Positions 51,501-59,755 of a stretch of DNA of 64,000 nt are shown here, in pieces. This DNA is from Opisthorchis felineus (taxonomy: Eukaryota > Platyhelminthes > Trematoda > Opisthorchiida > Opisthorchiidae). The stretch spans positions 335,166 through 399,165 of the forward strand of contig SJOL01009432.1 of NCBI GenBank assembly GCA_004794785.1, read 5' to 3'. Under the pieces are notes generated by a model that saw only the letters and a program-made list of their open reading frames with translations, was not told where the DNA came from and did not search any database. The position numbers and the translations under genes were made by a program. The stretch's first letter is position 1. Every line of letters starts with the position of its first letter.

Positions 51501-54500
51501 CTATGAGCACAGCTTCTGTGCCAGATGATTAACTCAGACAGAAGTCAACATGACTCAAATATCCGTTTCGAAACTAGCACTGCCACCCTGACACTTGTGA
51601 CGACGGCGGGTCGTGGTAAATTTCCTTTTCGAAAGGCCAGTGGGCAATTCAATGATGTGAATATGAAGTGAATATGATGGAAAACGACCCTTTGATTAGC
51701 AATAGAGATTGATGTCACCAAAAATCCTACTGGAAGGCGACGTCAAGTATAAATTAATAGTATTCTGTATAAATCTTGGTTGCTACTACAGTTTGTTGGA
51801 TCATATATATATATATATATATGATGAGTTCAACAAAGTCCGCAACTCCAAACAAGTAATGAATAATTTGTTTTTCAATCTGTTTTAGAATCAGAATGGC
51901 TTATCAATTTGTTTTTTCATTACTCCTTCCTACTCCACAATAAATTCGAAAAGGCCAAAAAATGCAGTCGCATTTTGTAGGGATCATCAGTGATGGGCAA
52001 TCACATTCGTCACGGGAATGGAGAAAGTACTATGCAACTGTTAAGCGTCATAGTAGGAATAGTGTGAAGGGAATACTGCAGACTGCGCAATATGCACATC
52101 TGATCTGTTCATGTCTTGTTACTCTTATGGGATAAGTATTAGTATATGGGAGTGGGTGAATCAAAGGCCTTGAGCACGGACGCCAGCTTGCAAAGGAGTT
52201 CGAGAACCGGAAAACACAGACTTATTACTTCAATGGGATTGATACGGACAGGACAACAATAGAACATTAGGCGACACGTCAATAAATATCCTATCGGAGG
52301 AGCGCCTTCGTGTTGCTGTGTACGAGTGGATATTCGGATCTAAAGTGAACTAAGTGGGATGGTCGGATTTTGGTTATATGGTGATGGGCGATAAACAAGT
52401 AGCGCTCCGGATAGGAATTTGTCTGGTTTGCTTACGTCCAGTATATTGGCTTTTCGACAGGCTACTAACAAGTTGCGTATGAACTTATGAAGAAAGTAGC
52501 GTGATGCTGCAAATTTCCAGCAGGACTGAAAAATAAAGCTTCGAAAATATACTCACTTTATGTGTCTTGATTCCGGATGTCTCTTCCTTTGCTTTCTTCA
52601 GACAGGGCTTCGGAGTAAACTCGATGGCCATTGAACTCTTTCTTTTCGGTCTGTCAGACTTGAAAATGGAAAAAGTGTAATCATGGCACTGTGTGATTTT
52701 CGCCCTTTTCAGGCCTTCTGTGTTACTTAAGATCTGAATATAATTACTTTTGTCTCGTTTAGATGAAGTGGGGTTGTAGACCCCAAAATGTTTTGAAATT
52801 CCCAACTGTTCTTGTGGAAAGGCCTGTGATGTTATAGCTTACGCGAGGAGCATCACTGTCGCGGACTAGAGGAGAAAACTGAAACTAGCGAGGAGGACAG
52901 GATCAAGTGACGTAAAACGAATTCACAGTAGTTTTCAGTCTGAGGTACTTTAAGGGACTTTTTGTAACAAAGAAAAACTTTCTTATGCTACTTGCAAAAT
53001 ATGTTCGCCCCTTGAGAACACTCAAAGCGCGAGACAACTCCACTAAAATGAGCACTCGCTTGAAAAGATTGTCCTAATCCCTTGGGATAGGCTTAAACCT
53101 GACTTACTCCCTCAGTCGCACGAATGAAGGTGAGAGTGCATCAGTTTATTTATCATAGAGAATACATTTTTCCCCTATCAGTAGCGTATTTTCTCATCCT
53201 GTCAGCTTAACCTAATCCTGCTACTTGCATTTTAACATCAAGTCAGATTCTTTTTGCAATTTTACGTACCCACTCCCTATTTTTACTTTTATTGAAAGAT
53301 AACTCGTACAAAACCGAAAAAAAAACTTGAGTTGTTTTGAAACCGTTAAACCTACATACGTTCGGTTCGGCATAAGGAAGGGTGACTTAGTCAGGTCTGG
53401 GTTGTGGGGAATCTCGGTTGCTGAACACGATCACGAGTGGCTAAATGGGTGAAGTGAGGCTAAAGGACTGTCCAGATGAAAGGACTCAGCATGTATGCAT
53501 TCTGCTTGCGGCACAAGAATACTCGTGACCATGAAACTGTCAAGTAGCCCAGTTTCTGATTGATTGCCGGCGGACATTGCAAATTTTCCTTAAAAGCCAA
53601 GGGGTTTGGTCACAAGTTCTGCTACGTTTGTTATGTGGCGCCTAGGGGCAAGGCAAGAAGACTGTGCTGGAAAGTCGGATGCGCGCTATTTCGTTACGTT
53701 TCCGTTTAGGATTTAGAATCATTTACACATCCCAAATGCGCCGGTCGCGGTACACAGCACCCGTTAAACAACTTCCGACATGTCAAACAACTTCAGCTTC
53801 AGGGTTCTGGTAGGCTTAGTTTTAGTAACTGTCTGGTCGGTTGCAGGCATAGTTGCAGCTTCTTTGTATGTTTCTAAAGAACTACGGAAAACTGGCAGTT
53901 CTCAGTGATGAATAGGTGGCCAAGGACAAGTGAAGGCAGAATGCTTCGGGCTTTCAAGAGATTCATACAAGTGCCAAGTGGTGATGGGTTGTACAGACAG
54001 CGGTTATATGCAGGCTGAGATATTGCCAAGATTCTAAAACCTAGGTGAGGTGATTATTACGGTCTTACAACCAAAGCCTTCGGTTCAAAGACCCGAAGAC
54101 AAGGCAGCGGTGGTTGGCACATAACTATCAGAGTAGTTTAGCTTTGAAGGAACAAGTCCACATAAACGTTCTGCTTCCCAACCCGGAGGACCTGGTTAAA
54201 ACCAGGACCCGTGTTAGCTGCCTGTGCCCCTTGATCAACTTACTATGAAAGACTACGAGTGTCACACGGACAACTTGTACTGTAGCTCAATGGGTCACGG
54301 AGGCGCACTAACCATCACAGCATGCCAAAGTTCAGTCCCAACATCCCGCGAGACTTCAGGTTTACTCATGATACCGGGCTACCCTCTCGTAGGAGTCAGT
54401 CCTCGCGAAATGGACTAAAAGTGCCTGGCAGAAAGAAGTCTCTGGCCCATCAGATTCAGGTACAAAAATATCGCTGCCAAAACTGGCTTGTGATCGTGAT

Positions 54501-55438
54501 GGATTACTACGATTGCACCAAAGTGGCACAGGCCGGTACGCAATGTCACAGTGATGTTAGAAAACTCAGTATGCGCTCTAAACAATGGAAAAGCAGTGTG
54601 AAGACGGAGAAAAGGAGTAGCAGACAGCAGAAAATGTTACGCAATCAGTTGGGTAGATCACCTGTGCGGAAGATTGGAATAATCCGAGTTTGTTTTGAAG
54701 GTAACTGCGCTTTGTGCTAATGTCAAAGGCAGGCCACTGAGCCTTAAGTTCTTCCTCCAAGGCAACTCGGTCCAAGTCAGGAGTCTTTGCAATCCGTGAT
54801 TCTGATTCTTGATGCACATACGTCTCAAGTGCTTCCGCTTCTTCCTCAGCGGTCAAAGGAACGTTAGCCATTAGTTTAAGAAGCTCGTCTGAAATTTGAA
54901 TAAAAACGACAGATGATAGAGTTACTTTCTTCAGTTTTGCTTATATGCCGTGATTTATCCACCGTGATTTTCCCAAACTTTTCAATACGTTTATCTGGCG
55001 GCATGTTCATAGCCTCTTCTGCCTCCCGCCAAGATTGAACCCAGATATTACGACTACTTGAAGTAGACTTGGAATCGAATTTGTTTTTCTCCTAGCGGAA
55101 AAAAGCCTCACATGCACGTTAGACAAGACTTACGTTTTTGTCTTTACAGGCCTTCAGCTTCTCTTGCACATACTCATCAAATTTTTTCTTGCCATTAAAA
55201 GGTATCAGATTATTTGGATAAACCCAAGCCCGTTCGACTAATGGGCCTAGGAACTGAACATGGTAACACGCACCCCTGTCTATGGGAAAATGAGGTTACA
55301 CGTTTCAGACTCACGTGTATTACGTATGAAGGATTCACCATCTGGGGTGTAGTAGACCATACATGGCCACCATGGATGTGAACCGACTTTTGCCCAGAAT
55401 ACAGATCCAAGTTCAAAAGAATCCACCGGCTCACTCAT
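20982..55438 (-). CDS. NSD-family histone H3K36 methyltransferase, complete, 17 exons
   Basis: NSD enzymes mono- and dimethylate histone H3 lysine 36 in nuclear chromatin. Exons in coding order: 55438-55315, 55279-55134, 55091-54926, 54888-54662, 52658-52557, 51120-50898, 49889-49765, 47482-47268, 40341-40164, 38326-38238, 35531-35260, 33234-32999, 31848-31781, 31693-31447, 31029-30753, 25535-24998, 21675-20982. Every junction has GT-AG ends and matching phase; the sum is 3927 nt (1308 aa plus stop). Domain order by residue: PWWP1 8-90, PHD fingers about 282-532, PWWP2 540-620, AWS 724-775, SET 785-920, post-SET 928-945, C5HCH PHD 1078-1150, basic tail. This is the full NSD1/2/3 plan apart from an HMG box, which was not seen. 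The ATG at 55438 is preceded by an in-frame TGA 78 nt upstream, unless a 5' exon is spliced in between. The short exon at 31781-31848 is the least certain. Which vertebrate NSD it matches best cannot be decided by eye. Confidence 0.93.
22200..22330 (-). mobile_element. Short fragment of RTE-like LINE family B
   Basis: It aligns by eye with 28850-28970 (shared catcggcaagc/catctgcaagc, ccagtcttgca/tccgtcttgca, gcagaattatt/gcagaattact). It comes from the region after the reverse transcriptase catalytic motif and lies in NSD intron 16, sense to NSD. Confidence 0.6.
22660..23420 (-). mobile_element. RTE-like LINE family B, endonuclease fragment
   Basis: The minus strand reads [54 protein letters not shown], then after a frame change [19 protein letters not shown] and an LDHVAV-like end (about 22700). 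These are the apurinic-type endonuclease motifs (E-T, GD/LG, DH) also seen in the copy at 42025-42600. The copy lacks reverse transcriptase and is broken by frameshifts. Confidence 0.75.
23421..24271. other. NSD intron 16 stretch, nothing recognised
   Basis: Short frames only. A GC-rich segment at 23640-23900 has no evident coding character. Confidence 0.4.
24272..24453 (-). mobile_element. tRNA-derived SINE, best-preserved copy
   Basis: On the minus strand the element begins ctgggcgagatagctcagtgg, containing a perfect polymerase III A box (TAGCTCAGTGG), followed by a perfect B box GGTTCGAACCC about 45 nt later. It then has a roughly 110-nt tRNA-unrelated body (ctcgactccccttgttcagg ... ggcaccgaaagggtgctaca) ending gctgaacg. 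It lacks a CCA end and the body is shared with five other copies, so it is a SINE and not a tRNA gene. Confidence 0.85.
24998..25535 (-). other. NSD exon 16: end of SET, post-SET and linker
   Basis: It begins [20 protein letters not shown], where the Tyr is the conserved pseudoknot tyrosine, followed by the zinc-binding post-[16 protein letters not shown]. About 110 residues of Ala/Ser/Lys-rich linker follow. The exon ends DFCYR across the junction to the last exon, starting the C-terminal PHD. Confidence 0.92.
25536..27451. other. First part of NSD intron 15, nothing recognised
   Basis: No exon, RNA gene or clear repeat seen. Open frames here (25854-26171, 26141-26407, 26249-26494) overlap on opposite strands and lack domain character. 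Confidence 0.4.
27452..27656 (+). mobile_element. tRNA-derived SINE, diverged copy
   Basis: The tRNA head is worn (B box reads gtttgaacct), but the body from ctgtctaggctcgggcaaact to ggcaccgaaagggtgttatagctgaacg matches the other copies. It ends in a short T-rich tail (attttttat). It lies in NSD intron 15, antisense to NSD. Confidence 0.75.
28100..30560 (-). mobile_element. RTE-like LINE family B, chimeric copy without endonuclease
   Basis: Reading on the minus strand from 30560: linker ([20 protein letters not shown], about 30120), reverse transcriptase start ([18 protein letters not shown], 29710), motif A ([10 protein letters not shown], 29470), a [11 protein letters not shown] motif C segment (about 29160), then at 29104 the sequence jumps back and repeats that segment as [13 protein letters not shown] (about 29030) before going on to the C-terminal domain ([30 protein letters not shown]) and 3' region. 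Both copies of motif C are mutated and several stops are present. It lies in NSD intron 15 in the same direction as NSD. Confidence 0.8.
30753..31029 (-). other. NSD exon 15: SET catalytic core
   Basis: It holds VTEYVGEI, the strand ending FVVDA, and the catalytic [15 protein letters not shown] (pseudoknot motif NHSCxPN; S-adenosylmethionine and lysine-channel residues). The insert between YVGEI and VVDA is about 15 residues longer than in vertebrate NSD1. The exon begins phase 0 after taattaaaaaaacag, an A-rich and weak acceptor. Confidence 0.9.
31447..31848 (-). other. NSD exons 13-14: AWS domain and start of SET
   Basis: Exon 14 (31693-31447) carries seven AWS cysteines ([31 protein letters not shown]) that would bind zinc, then the SET start [15 protein letters not shown], whose RGFGL is the cofactor-binding loop. 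Exon 13 (31848-31781, 68 nt) is supported by phase (0 in, 2 out) and by its place where NSD proteins have the pre-AWS strand. Its acceptor (ctgggattag) is mediocre, so an alternative exon cannot be excluded. Confidence 0.8.
31905..32040 (+). mobile_element. 3' tail fragment of RTE-like LINE family A
   Basis: The sequence cctatgtccccttccctacc ... acatggttgtatggcagtgaagca ... gctgtcaaggatgatgatgatgatg matches the 3' ends of the copies at 10330-10440 and 59600-59755, including the GAT-repeat tail. Only the terminal 130 bases are present, an extreme 5' truncation. It lies in NSD intron 12. Confidence 0.65.
32041..32998. other. NSD intron 12 stretch, nothing recognised
   Basis: No exon could be placed here although the intron was searched for a pre-AWS exon. 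The frame at 32664-32885 has no fitting splice sites or domain. Confidence 0.4.
32999..33234 (-). other. NSD exon 12: linker between PWWP2 and AWS
   Basis: It starts after cgtcctcag with [19 protein letters not shown], a helical segment like that after PWWP2 in NSD proteins, and continues with an acidic, proline-rich part ending PEKLWPK|gtaagt. No further domain is visible. Confidence 0.85.
33235..35259. other. NSD intron 11, microsatellite and possible LINE debris
   Basis: Contains an (AAT)n run at 33560-33588. The stretch 33740-34070 has a weak reverse-transcriptase-like FDSV segment on the plus strand and ends near gtcagtcagtcag, which may be LINE debris; this is too weak to name. Confidence 0.35.
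33560..33588. repeat. (AAT)n microsatellite
   Basis: About nine uninterrupted AAT units in an NSD intron. Confidence 0.9.
35260..35531 (-). other. NSD exon 11: PWWP2 domain
   Basis: A single exon encodes the whole second [24 protein letters not shown], then [19 protein letters not shown] and VLPYEIG. The core RWWP and the F-G-S-x-D-Y/E-Y strand match NSD proteins. The long plus-strand open frame over this exon is antisense and not a gene. Confidence 0.93.
35532..38237. other. NSD intron 10, nothing recognised
   Basis: About 2.7 kb without a supported gene or mobile element. The plus-strand frames at 36304-36655 are unmatched and overlap minus-strand frames. Confidence 0.4.
38327..40163. other. 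NSD intron 9, nothing recognised
   Basis: Overlapping frames at 38490-39313 and 39548-39817 on both strands have no domain character. Confidence 0.4.
40990..44895 (+). mobile_element. RTE-like LINE family B, near full-length but defective copy
   Basis: The likely 5' end is ctgtcaccttgtcgtggtggtcg. The endonuclease starts about 41815 (VATFNVHTL) and, after frameshifts, continues [39 protein letters not shown] (42280-42318), [10 protein letters not shown] (42511) and a SDHAIV segment (about 42580). The linker is at 42660-43200 and the reverse transcriptase at 43300-44000 ([13 protein letters not shown] at about 43650; the catalytic segment reads EHADDIALL, Tyr changed to His). The C-terminal domain is at 44080-44766. 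The tail is aaactgattgattg (about 44880). Internal stops at 42340 and 42471 and frameshifts show that it is dead. It is antisense to NSD inside its 6.9-kb intron 8. Confidence 0.82.
45250..46490 (-). mobile_element. RTE-like LINE family B, 5'-truncated copy
   Basis: On the minus strand it begins inside the reverse transcriptase ([18 protein letters not shown], about 46450) and runs to the 3' region, which aligns with 28108-28470 (shared acttttaa(a/g)(c/t)ggggagat and ggagctatgca). The catalytic segment near 46150 is decayed. It lies 350 bases from the opposite-strand full-length copy in the same NSD intron. Confidence 0.72.
46950..47035. repeat. Unclassified interspersed repeat, copy 1
   Basis: The stretch cagtttggtttctacgggag ... 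gaatcccagctgaatctctc ... ttcatgatg closely resembles 55668-55735. It may continue to lower coordinates, where gctcagctggagacattcc (46702) resembles the text near 55760. No coding content is visible. Confidence 0.55.
47483..49764. other. NSD intron 7, nothing recognised
   Basis: About 2.3 kb without exon or repeat that I can name. The minus-strand frame at 48183-48461 has no splice context or domain. Confidence 0.4.
49890..50897. other. NSD intron 6, nothing recognised
   Basis: About 1.0 kb; the frame at 49994-50227 on the minus strand is not supported by splice sites in phase. Confidence 0.45.
51121..52556. other. NSD intron 5, with an AT microsatellite
   Basis: Holds an (AT)n run at 51803-51822. 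No exon or mobile element recognised. Confidence 0.45.
52557..55091 (-). other. NSD exons 3-5: charged linker between PWWP1 and the PHD fingers
   Basis: Exons 3 (55091-54926), 4 (54888-54662) and 5 (52658-52557) encode an acidic-then-basic linker with [13 protein letters not shown], a K/R-rich segment (SDRPKRKSS) that may act in nuclear import, and no known domain. Introns 2 and 3 are 42 and 37 nt; intron 4 is 2003 nt. Exon 3 ends at GAAGAAA|gtaact, chosen because only this donor fits the phase of exon 4. Confidence 0.75.
52659..54661. other. NSD intron 4, nothing recognised
   Basis: About 2.0 kb. The plus-strand frame at 54322-54720 partly overlaps NSD exon 4 on the other strand and is a shadow. 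Confidence 0.45.
55134..55438 (-). other. NSD exons 1-2: PWWP1 domain
   Basis: The domain starts eight residues after the initiator Met ([18 protein letters not shown]) and closes in the next exon with [20 protein letters not shown] and [13 protein letters not shown] domains bind methylated H3K36 nucleosomes; the WWP core and the strand Y-H-V-Q-F are intact. The intron between the exons is only 35 nt (55280-55314). Confidence 0.9.
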
Positions 55439-57177
55439 GATTAAATATGAGTAAAGGAAACTATCTGTGTCCAAGGTTAGTAGAGTAAAGGCTGGAAATT
55501 GTGGCGACTGGTGTCAAACGACTGCAAACAGCCAAAGAAAACAAATCTGAAGATCAATAAAGATCGAAAATGATGTACAAACGCCGAGGGCAAACGAAAA
55601 AAACAGGTTACCACGAGATGTGTGTAGAAAAAACAATCAACAACGATTCGATAAATACTCTCATTTGCCCACAAATTTGGTTTTGACAGGAGACTCAACT
55701 GAATCCGGCTGAATCTCACGTTTATGATGGTCATCAACTGCGCACTAACGACATCCCCTCGGCTGGAGATGAAATGTCTGCAAGCTAACTGCCAAGCTCA
55801 GTGAACAGATTGACGGACATCTGAACAACTACTAGTCAACAGTCAGTCTTTAGCCAAGCTGATAGCACACAAACGGGTACGCCTAGAACCATAAGTCGTT
55901 GCTTAAGTCCTTAGTGTAAGCAACACAAAGAATCACAGTGTGCTGTAATATTAATCGCTTTCGTTTGCCCCATTTCAGAATGGTTTTAAGAGCTTAGGGT
56001 TTGGGGTAGATCCTTAAAGACCATGCCTCGTCAGTGCCAACTATGAACCATATACCAAGGGACAACGGTTCCAGCTGCCGCAGTTTTTTACCACTGGCGA
56101 TCAGATGGAGAGGGGGGACGATAACACGCTAGGAAGAACAGATTGCATCGCTTTAAGGTAAACAGTATTAGTAAGCGATAGGTTTCTGATGAAGACGATG
56201 TATGGTTTGTTGGCAAGTGGTGTGGCTAGCTGTGCACTGGAGATGATAGCTTTCGTATAGGGGCGTCAGTGACCGCAGCCTGGATACGACTTGTGAAATC
56301 TCGGCAGATTGCTACCGTTTATCAGGGCAACGACCGTACGGATCGCTGAGCGGTTCGAAGTAGCATATTCACAGTTTGCCAACTAAAGTGGGTTCACACG
56401 GCATATCCTCACCTGGAATCCGACTCCGAATTCGCACAGTTCGTTGTTTGGCCTGTGTAGTACTTCACAAAGTACCCGCTCGTGGTAGTCTCAAAGCAGT
56501 ACCGTCACCCTACATAATACTGCAGCAACAACTTTGCTATCGTTCCCTCCCCCTTGATTGCCTGTAGAAAGTATTTTTGGGTACCAGCAGGACGTTCTCC
56601 CTGAATATCGGATCTCAAAGTGAAGCGTATAATTTGCAAGTACATTGTGCTTGGCTGTCAACAAAGCTTCTAGTAACGGACCGAAATGATGCTACCGGTG
56701 TTTATGACAGTTTGATCGGTCACTTTGACGTAATTATCAGGCTTGAGCGTTCCAAAGGTCTGGCGGGATACACTGGCCGGAACTTCGTTCTTCAAGATGC
56801 GGTCACGTCAGGAAGGCCAAAGAAGAACCCCACAAGTTCATCAATGGGTCCGGTTAACTACCATGTCCTGCAGCATTTTCCACCATGCACAGGCAGGGTC
56901 ATGTTGATCCGAACCAGCAAACCGTGTAGCTCCAACGACACTTAACTTGATAGTAGTCATCTTTATTTCTTGTTGCCACCTCATGATTTGTACTCCACGG
57001 ACCTTTCCCAGTAAGATTCGGAATGACAAACGTTGTCCCTTAGTAGATGGTGGTCGGAGATACATAGCACATATCCTAAATATATTATCCCCATAGCTTC
57101 CAGTCGCTATCTGAGTGACTTTGTCTCGTTACCAGATATCTGCTTAACCAACACTTCGTTGGGTACAGTAATAATAA
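55439..57177. other. Upstream flank of NSD, with a second copy of an unclassified repeat
   Basis: The NSD promoter or 5' UTR should lie here on the minus strand. An acceptor-like ggacacag lies about 26 bases upstream of the ATG and could serve a 5'-UTR intron or spliced-leader addition. The stretch 55668-55735 resembles 46950-47035. No other gene is supported up to 57177; frames at 56376-56945 are unmatched. Confidence 0.45.
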
Positions 57178-57341
57178 GATCGTTTAGCTCTTCAGGACAT
57201 AGCCACCATTTCACCCGAAGGAAGCACGAGGGCTGAAACACTGTTAGGTTGTCCAAGCCCAGACAGGAGCAGCCGAGATGCTGAGGTCGGATTCGAAACA
57301 TGGACCTTTGGGTCTGTAAGTCTCGCGCCATCTCGAGACGA
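57178..57341 (-). mobile_element. tRNA-derived SINE, worn copy
   Basis: On the minus strand the B box is tttcgaatccg-like and the body (gctcctgtctgggcttggac ... gtgcttccttcgggtgaaat) matches the family. The A box region is damaged. Confidence 0.7.
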
Positions 57342-57567
57342 ATAATAAAGAGTCTAAGGCATGACAGGGAGCAAAAAAGCTTTTGCAACTAAAAACAATC
57401 GCAGTCGGTTCCAGCTAATCGGATCAACTTGTCCGAGGACAATGAGCGTTAGCGAAGCGACCTCCGAAAAGGATGAAAACTAAGTTCCTTCAGAAACGTT
57501 ATCTTGAACAGTGGGTTGAATACTTTAGTAAAAGTTCAGCTGGGCCTTCAAGGGCTCGAACTCTAGA

Positions 57568-57768
57568 ATAAATAAAACAAATAAATAAATAAATCGTTCA
57601 GCTGTAACACCCTTTCGGTGCCTAGCTGCCATACCACCCGAAGGAAGCACGAGAGCTGGGATACTGCCAGGTCACCCAAGCCTCGACAGGGAAGGTCGAG
57701 ATGCTGAGATTGGGTTCGAATCGGGGAACTTCCGGTCCGTAAGCTGGCGCCTTCACCACTGAGGCCCG
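57568..57768 (-). mobile_element. tRNA-derived SINE with (ATTT)n tail
   Basis: On the minus strand it starts near cgggcctcagtggtgaaggc, has a B box GGTTCGAACCC variant (gattcgaaccc), the shared body and gttacagctgaacg, and ends in atttatttatttatttg. It directly adjoins the endonuclease part of the family A LINE that follows. Confidence 0.8.
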
Positions 57769-58402
57769 ATTGGGTGGTCGTCTTGGAATGGACACGAGAC
57801 GAACGGATAATGGAGATCGCCTGCGTCAAATGTGTGCCGAACACAGACTGTTCCTTCGCAGTACCGATTTCCGGAACAACGGAAATCACTTGACGATGTG
57901 GTGCCCACCAACGAACCAGTCCCGATTCCGAATGGACCACATCGCCGTCAGTTACCGGTGGCGAGTTACCGGTCGATCAACACCTGCCGCTCCTCCCGGA
58001 ACACCAGCATGGACTTCGACCATGCACTTGTGCGCTGCTGCTTTTGATTGCAAACATTGGATCTCTGATAGGACCGTGGCTTTGTTGGAGGACCAGCGAC
58101 AGATTCCTCCTGGCCGCAACCACAACTCCACTCGACGAATCTTCTGAGGCCAGGTTAAACTGAGTGTCCGTGCAGACCGAGAAGCTTGGTGAACCAGGAA
58201 GGCCGAAGAAATGGAAGAGGCGAAAAATGCTGGAAACGTCCGCAGGCTGTTCCACTTGATTCGTTCGACTGGTCCTCGGGAGTCTCTTGTCATCGAAACT
58301 ATCGGGGAAGAAAATAGCTCTGATATATAGCAAAGGAGAACTTTTGGACCGTTGGACACAGTACTTCCAACAGCAATTCATTTAGCCACCTGCTACCTCC
58401 AG

Positions 58403-58583
58403 ATGGCTCAAGTGGTTACAGCGCGAATTTACTGACCGGAAGTTCCGTGGTTCGAATCCGACCTCTGTCTCTTGACTTCCCCTGTCTAGGCTTGGGCAGC
58501 CTGGCAGTATCCCAGCCCTCGTGCTTCCTTCAGGTGGCATGTCAGCTAGGCATCGGAAGGGTGCTACAGCTGAACGATTTTTT
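58403..58583 (+). mobile_element. tRNA-derived SINE inserted in a LINE, with 9-bp target-site duplication
   Basis: It begins atggctcaagtgg (A box), has the B box GGTTCGAATCC, the shared body and gctgaacg followed by a T-run. The direct repeat TACCTCCAG flanks it at 58394-58402 and 58584-58592. This is the hallmark of target-primed insertion, so the borders of this copy are exact. Confidence 0.92.
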
Positions 58584-59409
58584 TACCTCCAGTGCAGAAT
58601 CCATGCCTTTAACAGAAAGATGGACTGTGAATATGGAGCCGCCTTCAACCTCAGAAGTGTGATAGTGTATATCTCTACTCAAGCATGATCGTGTTACTGG
58701 TCCTGACGACCGTCCACCTGCTCTGCTCAATGATGGCGGCAAATTCCACCGTCAGTGCCTGTCTAGCCTATATGTGTCTATCTGGTAGAAAAAGACCGTA
58801 CTCGCAGTGAATGTGGTAACCACACAGGTGTGAGTTCGACTCCTATTATGACAAGGCTTCTGGCGTCACTGATTCTTCGTCGTCTTGTGGGGGAACGCGA
58901 ATCCTTGACCGTGAGCATCAAGCGGTCCGACCGGATAGAGGCTGCGTTGATCACATCTTCACACCCCGTCAGGTGTTGGAGCAACGTCAGATGTGCAGAC
59001 GACTCACACTCTTGATATCCCTCAACTTCAACGGCGCGTTCAATCACATCGATCGATTTTAACCGCATCTGCTCAACAGGGTATGCCGCAGAAGTTTGTG
59101 AACATAATCCGGTCCCTATATTCACATACTTATGGGCGTGAGAATGTATGGTAAGCTCTCTAAAAGCATCCCTGCAAAAAGTGACGTTCACTCTCTCCAG
59201 TCTTGTTAAACTTCGTCATAGATTAAATAATGAGGCGGGCGCTGGAAAGTCTTTAAAACCCCGGTGTTCAAACTGTTGCTGGTGAAAACCTTGTCGATCT
59301 GTAGCACGCAGACGGCACCGACCTCATCTTTGAAGATCAAGGCACAGCACAAGCTCTGTTGAATAAACTGACCATAATAACAATAATAACAGAAGGGTAT
59401 GGAAGACAG

Positions 59410-59755
59410 TACAAAGAGCTTGGGTGCTGTTGAAGCAGTACGCCTTCCAGGATGGGTTCCCCCTGACCCCTCCTGCGCTTGGCTGGAGACATTGTAAGAA
59501 ATGGCGGCTGATCGATGTCAGTGGTGTTCGTGTTGTCAGTTTCTTTCCAGATTGTCTGATTGAGTGCTTGGAGGTGTAGACACCTCAGAATGCTTGCGAT
59601 ATGCCAGCATCAGGTTTCCTTCCTCACGCACTTTCTCTTCTTTTCATCCTAAGGCTTTAAAAGAATAACGTAAACTTTGCGCTTGTAAGGCAGTGAAGCA
59701 TCAGTGTCAACACTGATGTTGCTGTCTCTGATGATGATGATGGCGATGATGAAGA
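59410..59755 (+). mobile_element. Family A LINE 3' fragment inserted in another family A LINE
   Basis: This stretch repeats the family A 3' end (ggagacattgtaagaaatgg ... tgtcagtttctttccagatt ... hairpin atcagtgtcaacactgat at 59701-59718, then gatgatgatgatgg). After it the outer element resumes with cgttttatgtatcttggaggt, colinear with 9628. It is therefore a short, 5'-truncated copy nested in the older one. Confidence 0.75.

Noticed and set aside
54322..54720. Plus-strand open frame of 132 codons, Lys/Arg rich
   Set aside because: Overlaps NSD exon 4 on the other strand and otherwise lies in an intron; no recognisable domain.
57952..58381. Minus-strand frames of about 135 codons
   Set aside because: Antisense to the endonuclease and linker of the family A LINE; no domain of their own.
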